The position numbers were made by a program, and so were the translations under genes. Shown one piece after another: positions 25,901-34,753 of a stretch of 64,000 nucleotides of DNA. The notes beneath the pieces are model-generated. The model was not told where the DNA came from. It did not search any database and was given only the letters and a program-made list of their open reading frames with translations. Source of the stretch: Agelas oroides (taxonomy: Eukaryota; Porifera; Demospongiae; Agelasida; Agelasidae). Position 1 is the stretch's first letter. Each line of letters opens with the position of its first letter. The stretch is taken from NCBI GenBank assembly GCA_949130485.1, contig OX422183.1, forward strand, positions 26,684,316-26,748,315, written 5' to 3'.

Positions 25901-28900
25901 CACGAACAGCCCTAGCGCTAGCCCGTTGACCATCATCTTAAATTATTCACATACATGTGCATGTACTGCGTGTACTAGCCGCGGCTACTATTCGAGGGCA
26001 GCATGTATTTCTCTCAGAGCTTCAGACTGTGCCACTACTATTCGAGGGTGGCGACTATTGAGGGTGGCATCTATTCAAAGTAATACGGTATGCCAGAGAC
26101 AACACTCAAAAGATTAACAGAAATACTGCTATCAAGATAAATGAATCAAGGTGGACGACAGCGTCATTTCCAAGCCAGCTACCTGCCTGGAAATGAGGCT
26201 AGGTAGACGAATGCTGGACTAGGCAGTGTCAAGTGCCAGGGCAGTGGATGCACATAATAGAATCTAGCAAAAGGACAACCTTCAGTTCAGACCTATGTAT
26301 GCAATCATAAACCAACAAACTGTACCGATAAAGCAGAATAAATTTATGCAAAGTCACCAAGGTGTGCTCAGATGGTGGCACATATAAGGCCATCTCTGAC
26401 CAAGCCTGGCTGCATGGAATTTACAAAAAAACAAGTGAATTAAAAAAAACGTACAGGTACATATGTATACAGCACAACATACATGTATTGCACAGACTAT
26501 CAAACAGACCTCCAAAATCATGTGAATTCACCCATTAATACTTGTACATCAACTTCAATGTTACCCGAGGGCAGCAGCTGACCTCACTTTGACTGTGTAG
26601 GTCCTGGAATGCAGTGGGCCTTCTTCCTCTGTCTCATACTCCAACTCTAGACCTACGTAGATAGGTATGCATGTGTGTACATATACATGTGTGCACAGCC
26701 TTCTACATGCCAATAATAGCACTTCCAGTGCTTCCCATACACTTGCATGTATACAATACTTCGCATACTTCACATGAAAGGGGGATCTGATTTCACATAG
26801 CAATGCAGGGCTTCATTTAGGGGGGAGCAAAGGGGGGCATCTGCCCTGCTTTGCCAGAATCTCGCCCTCCCCCCCTCCCTTGGAATTTACAAGTCAAGAC
26901 TGCCTTACCAGGACTAGCAAATGTGGTAATCGGTTCCATTCATAGATCATGAAAATTTTTTACTTGAAACAGTGATCTCAGAGTTTCCTGGGGGCAAGCC
27001 TAGTTTGTGTAAAGCACAACAAAACAGGGAGTTGCCCTACCCTTGTTCCCAGGCCTCTCAGAGCAGTGACCAAGAGTTAATCACAATTACAATGAACTCA
27101 GTACAAAATGTAAGCAGTAAACACTGTGTGGGGTGTGAACAAGGCTAGTGATGCCCCCCCCCAACAACACAGGGGTTGCCCTACCCTTGTTCCCAGGCCT
27201 CTCAGAGCAGTACCAAGAGTAATCACAATTGCAATGAACTCAGTACAAAATGTATATAAGCACTAAACACTGTGGGGGGTGTGAATAAGACTAGTGATGC
27301 ATCCCCCCCCCAACACACACACCCAAAAAAACTTTTAACAGAAAACTCTCTTGATATTTTTTTATGGAAAGACTACAAGTCAACTAATTGCTTTGAGACA
27401 TTCCTCTTCAATCCCCAAATAAAATGGATAAGGCCAACCATGCAACCAATGCCTTTTGTTGTGACAGTCCCAATCTTCCTGTTACTGCAGCATAGCTGAT
27501 GAGGGCAGGTAAATAACCTGTGCGCCTTGTGATCATGCCTCTATCAATGCACATGTAACATATCTACTCATTCCCAGACCTCACATAGCAATCTACCCTA
27601 TTGCGTATTTACTGCCACTATCACAGTCTTGGCTATTGTATCAACGATGGTTCCTGTCGAATACAACGTTTGGTCAAACTCTTACATGCACTTTTCCTAT
27701 GCGCCAGTTCCCTCGTGACTGAGACAATGGGCTGGAACAGAATTCGAACTTGGTCATTTAATAAGCACCAAACTCATGTCTCTACATTTTGACATAGAAC
27801 ATGTATTTGCTCCAGTGAACATTAAACAGCACTGTAGAGATTTATATCGGTTTCTGAGAAGTTAGCCTATTCTAGTCCTTAGCCCACAGTGGCTTAGTAG
27901 TCATTCCGCTATAATTGAAGCTGCATGTCCACACAACTGCCTTAGGTTATGCAACTCTTACACAACAGGTGCTGATGCTGTTGTGAGATTCACTTTTTTG
28001 AGTGTATTTGCTGCAACATTTTTAGCGTGTCATGCACATTGTATAAATTGACATACTGCAAAACCCAACACCGCACAGACAATCAGCATCACATTTATGA
28101 CTTTGTGGGGCATGCTCGCCACAATTACTTCATCCTCAGTTTTCAATAGGCGATGATGTCATCTCGCCATGAAATGTCCAACTACCAAGGGAGATTCAGA
28201 GACTTAATGTCGTTTACTGTTGGCGACAGCAGGCATCATGAATATTGATATTATGCTGAGAGAGTAAGAAATAACCTCGGTCAGAGCTACTAGGACACAA
28301 CTTGGCCTTTAAAGGTTGCAAAGTCCAGCCAGGGTTCCAGTTCAGTCCCGCTCTGAGAGAGTGAGAATCAGTTGAAATTTGGCTGAGGTCTCTAGGCAAT
28401 GCTGCTTATGTAGCTTGTCTACCGCTCCTCTGCCAGGGGTCAAAGTGGCTTAATGGTAAGAGTGTCTGACTAGTATTCAGAAGGTCTTAGGTTCGAATCC
28501 CAGCTGGATCCTGAATTTTTTTTCACAGATTTGATGCATCTTTGCTAACACAATAAACATCTCCCTGGGTATTGATTGATGTTATGCTGAGAGAGTTAGA
28601 TCATTTTTTACGCACCTTCCCTATCAAAGAATTTTCTCAGTGCCTTCTTGGGGTCCTCCTTGTAGTAGGCTTCCCTCGCTGGGTCAATTTCTATCTCCTC
28701 AGATTCTTGAGCATGCAAAGGAATGTCATCCATGACTGGAAAGAAGGAATAATACACACAATATACAATGCACACAATAATACGTATTATCACACACACA
28801 ATCACATGTGTAGGAAAACAAACAAGCTTTGAAAAGGCATGATCAATCATTGGAGTGGTGAATTAGTGTGTATCATTCATGTCAAGAAAGTTACATGATG

Positions 28901-31900
28901 ATCAGAAAAGTGCTCCTGAAGTGGAGCAAGGTTATATGAAGAATACTTGCTACTGTCGTACATGTACATACATGTATGTGTACATCATGGCAAAGGATGG
29001 GACTTGTGGTCACACTTGTGTGAAACAGAGATTGTTTGGTTGTGCACTAGCCTTGTTTCCAGGCTCTCCCGCTCTGGAATGTGAACATTGCAATCATGAG
29101 GGCAGAGAGAGCTTGGTATCTTTCTCATGTGAGTGAGGTCAAGGGTAGAAAGGGAGTAGAAATACGTACCTTCATTTGGGAGGCTCAGAACAGAGAGAAG
29201 GTACGTACCAGGCAACTTACTACACTTATCTAGCAACTTACTACGCTATCAGGAGACAACTATCATATATACACAAAACATTGAGTGTGTATAGTTGGTT
29301 GAACAATGTGCAATATATTGCCTTTCTCTTCTTAGAAATTTAGGCTCTTTGCTGAATACATGTAAGTCATGTTTATGTGAGAAAAGATACCAAGTCATCC
29401 CCAAGTTGACAATGTTCACACGCAGGAGAGCCTGGGAATGAGGCTAACTGTTCACAGGTCCTGCTAGCTGAATTCATATTCCTAGCCACCCCCTAGTTCC
29501 ATTCCATTCCATCATGGTCTATGATCCATACCACTATGTATGTTACTGGACATTCTTTGTTCCTAAAAGTAACCTCCATGCTGGTTCTCAAGGAAAAGAA
29601 AAAAAGAGCTGTGACTAGTGGCAGTGGTACACACCGATGCCCCAGGTCGCTCCCATCTCAGCCCTCTCCCTGGCAGCTCTCTCCTCCTCAGCCAAATGCT
29701 CTGCTTTTCTCCTCTCAAGCTGTTCTTTTTGTCTCAGAATGTCATGCCGCTCAGCCTCTGCCTCTTGCTCCACTCCTTCCTGTCCTCCGCCACCCTGGTA
29801 CATGAAACGTATACATGGTATAGATGGTCATGCACATGTATGCAGGTAGAGTGTCATTGTGTTACATGAACAATTGTTTTCTGGTAAATGCAGATACAAC
29901 AGTTAACCTAATGACAGCCGAGAGGGCCTGGGAACAAAGGTATGTGTAGGTTTAAGGGATCTACATGTACATGAGAATGTACAACACCATGTTCAATATA
30001 TAGGCTTAGCAGTTCACATACCTCCAAGACAAACAGCCTTGAACTCCCCCCAAACCTGACCATCTGACCCACACGCATACGGTAGTAGCACCGAGGCTGA
30101 ACCTTCGTCTTGTTCAAGAAAGTCCCATGCGTACTACCAAGATCATAGATGTAAAACCCAGACTCCTGGGGATTGGTTGAAAACAGGGTGTGATGATCTC
30201 CAGCATGAGGTGGAGTTTCTCCACTGTGGGGGCGGTACTGTAGAATGGCATGGTGCCGTGATATGGAGGGGTGTTCTAGTGGCACATCACAAGTGGGCAG
30301 CCTGCCAAACACATGAAATGCCTTTGTACTGACATCGACTTCCTGAACAACTGTGCCATTCTTGATAACAGTCAGTGTGTGTGGTTCCACAGGCAGACCA
30401 CTCCACTGTGGCTCATTGTAGGGTACAGCTGGCGAAGGCAAAGTAGTGTCCTTTAACCTCTGTACATGCTCCCTCTCTTGAGTCTGCTCCAAAGTTGTCC
30501 CCTTGTCAGGTGCAGCAACTTCCTGAAGAAATTTGTACATGATACCCTCAGATGAATTCAATTAAGTATGTTTGCTAAGGATGTATCAACATAGCAAACT
30601 AGACAGAGGAGGTTTTTTACAAAATAAGCCCAATGCTTACTTTGTAGTCAGGACCATTCTTGCTAAGGGTTAAACGTTCAACTTAAAACAGAGATTACAG
30701 AGGTCAAAATCTGGCAGCGTCAAGACCCTGGCTAAGAGGTGAAGAGATTCCTTACGACAATGGGATTGAGTTAAAATATTCTGTTGTAGTTTCACAGTGT
30801 ACTATGCATGTATCTTACATACTGACTTGTTTGTTGCTGTTGATCAATGAAGAAATGTGCATTTGTTGCCTTGTTTGTCAGTTGATGAGCATTTATACAC
30901 TATATTTTGAAGCCAACCAGTGCTGCTCCAATAGCTCAGTTGGTAGAGCAATGGCTGGTCAAGTGTGCAAAATCCCATTCAAACAGCAGTTTCGGTAAGA
31001 CTTACCAGATCAGTTACCTTCCACTATAACATACCCTAGAAACATTATCAACAGTATACTGCTATTCCACACTTTGAAATGAAGCCACAATACATGGCAT
31101 ACAAGTGCAACTACAAAAAAATTTCTGGTCACACTAATAAGGCTATTGGTACGCACACGCAAATAGCATGCTCAGTAAACAATGGCTGGTCACACTACTG
31201 TTGTTCAGAAGTGATCTCAGCATACATCACATTGTTCAGTTTTGGTAACAGTTACAGACTGGTACTATCTCCTTTACGTGTTTGAAGTGTAATTACTGTT
31301 TATCAAATTAGCCCTATTAGGAATGCAGAGGAGAATGCTATGTATGTAACTACAGAGTGGCCCTGCAACTTTTATCCAGGTCTTTCCCACCTCCAGTTTT
31401 AAATTCTGCAATTAACGGGATTGTCTCATTTTGTTTACTCTCATTTCGCCTACTCTCATTTTGCCTACTCTCATTTCGCCTACTCTCATTTTGCCTACTA
31501 AACACCAATTTGTTGTAATTAGACTTTTGTGCAATTGTTGAGTGCTTCTGCAATTAAATGGTGAGTAGGCGAAATGACACAAATTCCTAGATACAGCACC
31601 ACACCTGGGGAGAAGTCTAGGTGCAGTTCGTCTGCCTTCTCCTTCAGGAAAGTAAAGGTCCACTAAGCTGGTATAAACTGTGACCCTTGTCAGCACAAGG
31701 CAGTATGCGAGTGAAAATTACTTCAGCCTCCAATGTAGTTGCTCCACCACCACAACTCTTGCTCTTTGCCCTCCTACAATGTTAAATTTTTTGATGATTA
31801 TTCTTCCTACAAGTGACAATTTAGACTTACGTATGACTCAATCATGCACAAAACAATCACAATGTAAATCTTTGCAACTTAGAATGTGTACATGTACATG

Positions 31901-34640
31901 AAAGTGGTTTTTATAGGGAGCATCTAGGTGTGAGACTGCAAGTGAAACTGGCCACACCCATTCCAGATATACTTGAGATGACAATTAAGTATTACAACTT
32001 TCTTTAGTGTCATATAGTCATGACTCTTCTATGTTGGAGTGCAGAAGAATAATGTACACAGGGTAAGTGCTCTACTGGTCTTGGAATTCAGGCCAACCTT
32101 CAGGAACATTGAAGAATATGAACATGTAGAGGAATGCATGCACCACTATGCCATTACCCATACACTATTGCTGGCCAATTTTTGTGAAAGTCTATTATGT
32201 GCAAAGTACAGTTCTTACCAACACGCTAGAGGCACTAATTGATGCTCGGACACTTAAGAAACGTTGCGCTCTTGTTGCACGCACAGAGGTCCAGCAGACA
32301 TAAGAACTGAAGAGAAGGTTATCTGTTACCAACTTGAGCTCGGAAAATAACTTGCCAACGTTTCGACTGAATGCTCCAGTCGTCATCAGGGCGACTGGAG
32401 CATTCAGTCGAAACGTCAGCAAGTTATTTTCCGAGCTCAAGTTGGTAACAGATAACCTTCTCTTCATTTATGCAGAAGCCAACTGAGAAGCCACTTAAAG
32501 ACATAAGAACTGTAGGATAGGTGGGCTAATGTTTGATCATCAACATACTTGAAATTCAATTCCAAACAGTCTTCCATCTGGGATTTAGCAAACGAAATAG
32601 TATATCTGTTCAAGCACCTATCCTAGCGGACAAGTCTGATAATCATGTATTATATCGCGTCACTAGTCAAATTTGGCTACTGCTGCGGAATGGTATGGGC
32701 TCATAGGCAAGGCCAATGGAAGGGTAAGAACTTTAGTCGTTCCTTTTCAGAGGAGGCGGCAAAAAAGTTATGCATTGTTTTACAATGAATTTTCGGACAT
32801 GGTTTTCCAGCACCGCATACTACAATAGTTTCGGGTATCGAAAACTATCCCAGCGCCAGCATGTCTTGTTGCTCTGATTATCTTGCACAGTTGCTACTGT
32901 GCTTAGACCTTTGAAGTCTGTGGTCCGAAAATATATCAGTCCGAGGATAAATTTTTGCCTCTATGTATTATGCCTCAAAGCCAGACTGCTATAGTAAGAT
33001 GCAATAGTAATCATTACCACCCTCCCACATGTCATCTCCTAGCCTCATTCCCAGGTTGCCGATGAGTCTGGGAATGAGGCTAGTCATCTCCAAACAGTTC
33101 TACAGTGAATAGTGTCACCTTGTGACAATGAGGACTACTTGGCAAGTACAAGGTCTCAGCCATTGCCTTACACCAAGCTCGCACATCCCCAGCTCTACAA
33201 TAAAGTATTCAACTAGACACTGACACCAACAAAAAGCTCAGTATATTGGTACATTAGCCCCGTCCCCAGCTCCGATTTTTTGAACGGGCCTGGGGACGAG
33301 GCTAATTGGTACATGTATGAGGGTAGGCCTAGTATTGGCTGGAACTAATAACTCAAGTTAGTAGCTCAGTATTCACACTGTCCATTTCAGACAACTGCAA
33401 TCCACCAACAGGTGACAGTCTACTGGCAGTATAAAAGCACCTTCATCCCATACAGCAGTAGCTGCTGCAATGTCCAACAACCAGGTTTCACACCATGTTC
33501 TCCACTTCTCACTGTGACATTACACAAAATGCCCACAGGAAATTCTGTGCAATGCAGAATGCCATAGCTGTCCATCTAGAGCTCACCTGGCAGTATTCAC
33601 TGAGCAAGTTTTGCTCCACACAAGGGATGTTCTCATGAATTATGGGCCTCTATGGCAGCCTGTATGATTTATGTAGCACTAATTGCTACATGTACCTCAC
33701 ATGTACTCCTAATTACTTCCAATCTCCTCTGACTGACCTATCATGAAAAATTTGGTCCAAGGCAAAAATTGGTCCAGGCAGACCAAAACCAGCAGCCGAG
33801 ATTGGTCCCCCTTGCCAAATATGGTCTGCATGCGAGTGCTGCCTTCACAAGTATTGTAGAGGACATCAACATGGTGTAGTATGTGAAAGGAAACAGCGAT
33901 GTTCTGAACAAAGTCTACATGAGGACCAGAACGAAGGACTTGATTGTTGCACAATTTTAAATAGTGCACACAGGCCCTATTAAGAATCAGTGATCATACT
34001 AGCTACGTAGTCTTGTCTTGCTAGACTCTAACACTGCATTGAGAAGAGATGGAGAAATACCTACTGTATGGATTAACGTGTCTGGAAAGTTTCATAGCAC
34101 AATGAAAAAATTATAGTTACATATACAAATTGTCTTTTTGTCTGTTGTATCATAGATATACTAATGAGCATGTGTGGCTGTACTTCCCATGTAACACTGT
34201 TTGTATATACCTACTCAATCTAGTCAGAAAGGGAAACAGGGCCAGTTTTGGCAACCAACACTGGTCCAGGCGACCACTCTTGGCTGCTAAAAAGTGGTCT
34301 TCAAGTGGTCCCACTAATGCTAGGACAACTTTTCTTTCAACTAATCTTTGGCGTTATTCAACAATACATTATCTTCCCCTTCCTGAGCCAGAGACCAGAG
34401 CTGAGCCTGCAGAGGTCAGTCTTAACCTCTTCTTGTGTTAATAAAAATGTAACACAGACTCTGCACCTTTGCTTCAGTTGTTTCCACATGCCGCTCCCGT
34501 TCTGTCACTACTAGATGCTCCTCCCCTCGCTCTCTGGCCTTCAGTATTCCCTCCTGCTTCTTTCTACGGCCCAAAGCAGCTGATGGGACCTTAAACTCGC
34601 CCTGTGGCCCTGCTGTCGCCTGAGAATCAGATTCTGACAT
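13920..34640 (-). CDS. SLC4A1AP: Kanadaptin (SLC4A1-adaptor protein), complete, 14 exons
   Basis: A complete orthologue of kanadaptin, a nuclear FHA-domain protein. It was first named for proposed binding to the anion exchanger SLC4A1; its nuclear, RNA-linked role is better supported by its domains. Exons are 34640-34467, 30522-30022, 29794-29635, 28735-28616, 26652-26583, 25415-25273, 24975-24892, 24010-23937, 20598-20529, 18329-18214, 16639-16575, 14748-14472, 14096-14039 and 13969-13920. All have GT-AG borders and compatible phases, giving 653 codons plus TGA. The order is an FHA domain (residues about 106-225), the motif [24 protein letters not shown], a dsRBD-like segment (about 319-389), [13 protein letters not shown], charged helices (about 417-525), a basic low-complexity region and the tail [14 protein letters not shown]. 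It is somewhat shorter than the roughly 740-800-residue mammalian protein, mainly in the acidic middle. Its start lies 113 bp from INTS10. Confidence 0.96.
14039..14096 (-). CDS. SLC4A1AP: SLC4A1AP exon 13
   Basis: A 58-bp exon ([19 protein letters not shown]) between an ATGCAG acceptor and an A|GTCAGT donor. It joins exon 14 across a 69-bp intron to give [16 protein letters not shown], matching the family's W-x-PP-x-x-QSGDG pattern. Confidence 0.9.
14472..14748 (-). CDS. SLC4A1AP: SLC4A1AP exon 12 (basic, Ser-rich linker)
   Basis: A 277-bp exon from a CTTGTAG acceptor to a GTCTGA donor, phases 2 to 0. It encodes a low-complexity linker with the basic run [12 protein letters not shown], a likely nuclear localisation signal, and Ser/Pro-rich sequence. 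The sequence diverges from vertebrate kanadaptin here, so the exon is supported by phase and position more than by homology. Confidence 0.75.
14749..16574. other. SLC4A1AP intron 11
   Basis: A 1.8-kb intron. No further exon could be recognised. Because the vertebrate protein is longer in this part, a poorly conserved extra exon cannot be excluded. Confidence 0.5.
16575..16639 (-). CDS. SLC4A1AP: SLC4A1AP exon 11
   Basis: A 65-bp exon encoding [21 protein letters not shown], matching the family segment rich in L-I-K-I-x-KP. The acceptor is ATGTGCAG and the donor AG|GTATAT. It connects in phase 0 to exon 10. Confidence 0.9.
16640..18213. other. SLC4A1AP intron 10
   Basis: A 1.6-kb intron. A possible splice-flanked frame near 17044-17101 was considered and dropped, because exons 10 and 11 already join without a gap relative to kanadaptin. 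Confidence 0.55.
18214..18329 (-). CDS. SLC4A1AP: SLC4A1AP exon 10
   Basis: A 116-bp exon encoding [19 protein letters not shown] and onward to HNLHDLKK. It corresponds to the family's DSLDAFM region. The acceptor is CACACCTGTAG and the donor AAG|GTACAG. The acceptor's upstream tract is the CA strand of a ~540-bp TG/CA minisatellite. Confidence 0.92.
18335..18872. repeat. TG/CA minisatellite at the exon 10 acceptor
   Basis: Over 500 bp of TG dinucleotides are interspersed with TATG and GAGTTG variants. A roughly 100-bp higher-order unit repeats three times, each marked by GCGCAAACATGCATGTTTGT (starting near 18553, 18652 and 18753). That block includes the perfect palindrome AAACATGCATGTTT. 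Long cysteine/valine and histidine/threonine frames here are artefacts of the repeat. Alternating purine-pyrimidine DNA of this length can adopt Z-DNA. Confidence 0.95.
19596..20188. mobile_element. MITE with TACCRTAAAAT ends and AATAAGCACCC subterminal repeats
   Basis: The left end is TACCATAAAATAAGCACC and the right end is GGATTTTACGGTA, giving terminal inverted repeats of about 11 bp. The motif AATAAGCACCC or AATAGGCACCC occurs several times near each end, in opposite orientations. Such arrays are typical transposase-binding sites. The 593-bp interior is non-coding. Confidence 0.7.
20529..20598 (-). CDS. SLC4A1AP: SLC4A1AP exon 9
   Basis: A 70-bp exon encoding [23 protein letters not shown], a heptad-like charged helix matching the family's AKL...EL...LK helix. 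The acceptor is CTAATACAG and the donor CAAG|GTATGC. Phases 0 to 1 link exons 8 and 10 exactly. Confidence 0.92.
20890..20989. mobile_element. TAGCCTCG foldback MITE, 100 bp, 9-bp target duplication
   Basis: A nearly perfect palindrome: TAGCCTCGTTCCCAGGCC leads into GGCTCCAGTT, is mirrored on the right and has a short TGCATACTGCAAGCA-type loop. It is flanked by direct repeats ACCTTGGTC (20881-20889 and 20990-20998). It interrupts an older palindrome, ACACCTTTACCTTGGTC / GACCAAGGTAAAGGTGT. Confidence 0.9.
22150..22490. mobile_element. Truncated TAGCCTCA-family element (paralogue of 57657-58225)
   Basis: It begins TAGCCTCATTCCCAGGCTC. The interior tracks the complete copy at 57.7-58.0 kb through landmarks such as GGTAACCTG, TTTACCTGCTGAAAG and GGGACACATACGGG. 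Its right terminus is missing. Confidence 0.75.
22498..22876. mobile_element. Large foldback (ATTAGTGC-ended), 379 bp
   Basis: The left half, 22498 to about 22650, is an imperfect inverted copy of the right half, about 22700-22876. Landmarks are ATCATAC...CTGCCATAGA...CCCACAGT and the mirrored ACTGTGGG...TATGGCAG...GTATGAT. A related right-half copy occurs at about 33530-33690. Confidence 0.75.
23279..23575. mobile_element. Inverted-repeat element with CCTTGTTCTCAGG / CCTGGGAACAAGG ends
   Basis: The ends near 23282 and 23572 are inverted, as are the inner blocks AAGGAGGGGGAGAGCCTG and CAGGCTCTCCCCCTCCTT. It is about 295 bp. It belongs with the TAGCC(T/C)YGTTCCCAGG family by its termini; the target duplication is not clean. 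Confidence 0.65.
23937..24010 (-). CDS. SLC4A1AP: SLC4A1AP exon 8
   Basis: A 74-bp exon encoding [20 protein letters not shown] and YKSL. This matches the family's EKKRxxRMKKAGK motif, a basic helix. The acceptor is CCTCAG and the donor TCTCTG|GTAATC. Confidence 0.94.
24011..24891. other. SLC4A1AP intron 7
   Basis: An 881-bp intron. It holds a small 3-copy run of CATCTTTCTAC near 24660-24692 and a relic of a foldback end near 24715-24785 (CTGCAAGAGACAGAAAGCTGG and AACAAGGCT). Confidence 0.5.
24892..24975 (-). CDS. SLC4A1AP: SLC4A1AP exon 7
   Basis: An 84-bp exon encoding [19 protein letters not shown] and TFLDRTGS. The acidic [13 protein letters not shown] block is diagnostic for kanadaptin. 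The acceptor is TTTGTAG and the donor CAG|GTACTG. Confidence 0.95.
25273..25415 (-). CDS. SLC4A1AP: SLC4A1AP exon 6 (second half of dsRBD-like segment)
   Basis: A 143-bp exon encoding [20 protein letters not shown], then [17 protein letters not shown]. The KKEA-x-x-x-CALxACRxLD helix matches the C-terminal helix of a double-stranded RNA-binding fold. Phases 2 to 1. Confidence 0.95.
25692..26090. mobile_element. MITE with TACYGTATTWCTTTGA ends, 399 bp
   Basis: The left end is TACTGTATTTCTTTGATCAG. The right end, read inverted, is TACCGTATTACTTTGA. The motif CTACTATTTGAGGGTGGC recurs in subterminal copies near both ends. A left-part paralogue lies at about 52018-52300. Confidence 0.75.
26583..26652 (-). 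CDS. SLC4A1AP: SLC4A1AP exon 5 (first half of dsRBD-like segment)
   Basis: A 70-bp exon encoding [20 protein letters not shown] and KVR. It is equivalent to the family's LEYE-x-x-x-x-GxxxxxxxCRVR strand region. The acceptor is CTACGTAG and the donor GAG|GTCAGC. Confidence 0.93.
27031..27316. repeat. Tandem duplication, 144-bp period, two copies
   Basis: Two head-to-tail units, 27031-27174 and 27175 to about 27316, each run from GTTGCCCTACCCTTGTTCCC to a CCCCCCCCAACA end. Each unit carries a CCTTGTTCCCAGGC ... GAACAAGGCTAG or GAATAAGACTAG pair, so a whole MITE was duplicated. Confidence 0.85.
28439..28511 (+). tRNA. tRNA-Thr(AGT)-like pseudogene or SINE head
   Basis: The sequence has exact tRNA geometry: a D arm at 28448-28463, an anticodon stem TCTGA/TCAGA (28465-28469, 28477-28481) with loop CTAGTAT (anticodon AGT), variable AGGTC and T loop TTCGAAT. 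Box B, GGTTCGAATCC, is perfect. The acceptor stem pairs at only three of seven positions and the T stem has one mismatch, so a functional tRNA is unlikely. It lies antisense within SLC4A1AP intron 4. Confidence 0.55.
28516..28523 (+). terminator. Pol III T-run after the tRNA-like unit
   Basis: Eight T residues start 5 bases after the tRNA-like body. This is the expected position and form of an RNA polymerase III terminator. It supports past or present Pol III transcription of the unit. Confidence 0.6.
28616..28735 (-). CDS. SLC4A1AP: SLC4A1AP exon 4
   Basis: A 120-bp exon with an acidic start, then [20 protein letters not shown] and DREG. The DPKKAL-x-x-FFDREG motif is shared with vertebrate kanadaptin. 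The acceptor is TTCTTTCCAG and the donor GAAG|GTGCGT. Phases 1 to 1. Confidence 0.95.
29048..29446. mobile_element. TAGCCTTG-family inverted-repeat element, 399 bp
   Basis: The left terminus is TAGCCTTGTTTCCAGGCTCT and the right terminus, read inverted, is TAGCCTCATTCCCAGGCTCT. The inner blocks GTGAACATTG and CAATGTTCAC are also inverted. The flanks agree at 6 of 9 positions, a decayed target duplication. It lies in SLC4A1AP intron 3. Confidence 0.75.
29635..29794 (-). CDS. SLC4A1AP: SLC4A1AP exon 3
   Basis: A 160-bp exon encoding a Gly/Glu start and a long charged helix ([20 protein letters not shown]), ending EMGATWGIG. That last motif is conserved in kanadaptin directly before the acidic DPKKAL exon. 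The acceptor is GTACCAG and the donor ATCG|GTGTGT. Confidence 0.92.
30022..30522 (-). CDS. SLC4A1AP: SLC4A1AP exon 2 (FHA domain)
   Basis: A 501-bp exon, phase 0-0, residues 59-225. It starts with a hydrophilic lead and a PYNEPQWSG motif, then a full forkhead-associated domain: FGR (residues 130-132), SISRHHA (144-150), [17 protein letters not shown] and [14 protein letters not shown]. The FHA signature residues GR, SxxH and GSTHGTFLN are all present, so phosphothreonine binding is expected. The acceptor is TTTCTTCAG and the donor GGAG|GTATGT. Confidence 0.97.
30925..31000 (+). repeat. tRNA-like SINE head (box A only)
   Basis: ATAGCTCAGTTGGTAGAGCA (30931-30950) is a perfect tRNA box A context. 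The expected box B region reads ATCCCATTCAAAC and is degenerate. Treated as a tRNA-derived repeat, not a gene. Confidence 0.5.
31424..31510. repeat. 15-bp tandem repeat (CTCATTTYGCCTACT)
   Basis: About four to five head-to-tail copies of TACTCTCATTTCGCC-type units. A single inverted copy, GAGTAGGCGAAATGAC, lies at 31563-31578, so the array may be an expanded inverted terminus. The encoded [10 protein letters not shown] frame on the minus strand is not considered real. Confidence 0.75.
32308..32466. mobile_element. 159-bp near-perfect foldback element
   Basis: The arms, 32308-32382 and 32392-32466, are 75 bp each with about two mismatches, around a 9-base loop TCATCAGGG. They contain GAGCTCGGAAAATAACTTGC and ACGTTTCGACTGAATGCTCC. 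A diverged piece (GTCGTCATCAGGGCGA, CATTCAGTCAAAACAT) recurs inside the MITE at 49924-50092. Confidence 0.92.
33040..33082. mobile_element. 43-bp TAGCCTCA foldback with 9-bp target duplication
   Basis: TAGCCTCATTCCCAGG and CCTGGGAATGAGGCTA-type ends almost touch, leaving a loop of roughly 12 bases. It is flanked by perfect direct repeats GTCATCTCC (33031-33039, 33083-33091). This is the smallest member of the family and is close to the minimum for two transposase-binding ends. Confidence 0.92.
33255..33304. mobile_element. 50-bp TAGCCCCG foldback with 10-bp target duplication
   Basis: TAGCCCCGTCCCCAG and the mirrored CTGGGGACGAGGCTA enclose a short spacer. It is flanked by direct repeats ATTGGTACAT (33245-33254, 33305-33314). 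Confidence 0.9.
33529..33692. repeat. Half-copy of the 22.5-22.9 kb foldback
   Basis: It shares with 22690-22876 the blocks AATGCCATAGC, ATCTAGAGCTCAC, GAGCAAGTTTTG, GGGCCTCTATGGCAGC and GCACTAATTGCTAC. The matching left half is absent, so it is an inactive fragment. Confidence 0.65.
34467..34640 (-). CDS. SLC4A1AP: SLC4A1AP exon 1 (start codon)
   Basis: The ATG at 34640-34638 opens 58 codons ([20 protein letters not shown], then Arg/Lys/Glu-rich sequence). The exon ends AAAG|GTGCAG in phase 0, matching exon 2. This start is chosen because it is the first ATG in frame and faces the INTS10 start across 113 bp. Confidence 0.85.
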
Positions 34641-34753
34641 GATTATTTATTGCAGTCGAGTTCAGAGGTCAAGGTTCACGTACATGTAGTTCCATATAAA
34701 GCCCCACACAAACACGTGGGTTACAACCACACAATCGTCTTTCGCCTGGTGCG
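34641..34753. promoter_or_regulatory. Putative bidirectional promoter, INTS10 / SLC4A1AP
   Basis: Only 113 bp separate the two opposite start codons, so both 5' UTRs and promoters must overlap here or within the first exons. A TATAAA-like string sits on the plus strand at 34695-34700, 54 bp before the INTS10 ATG. An E-box CACGTG lies at 34713-34718. No start site is mapped, so their use is inferred. Confidence 0.65.

Noticed and set aside
30931..31000. Functional tRNA gene at TAGCTCAGTTGGTAGAGC
   Set aside because: Box B is degenerate and no anticodon or T arm can be folded.
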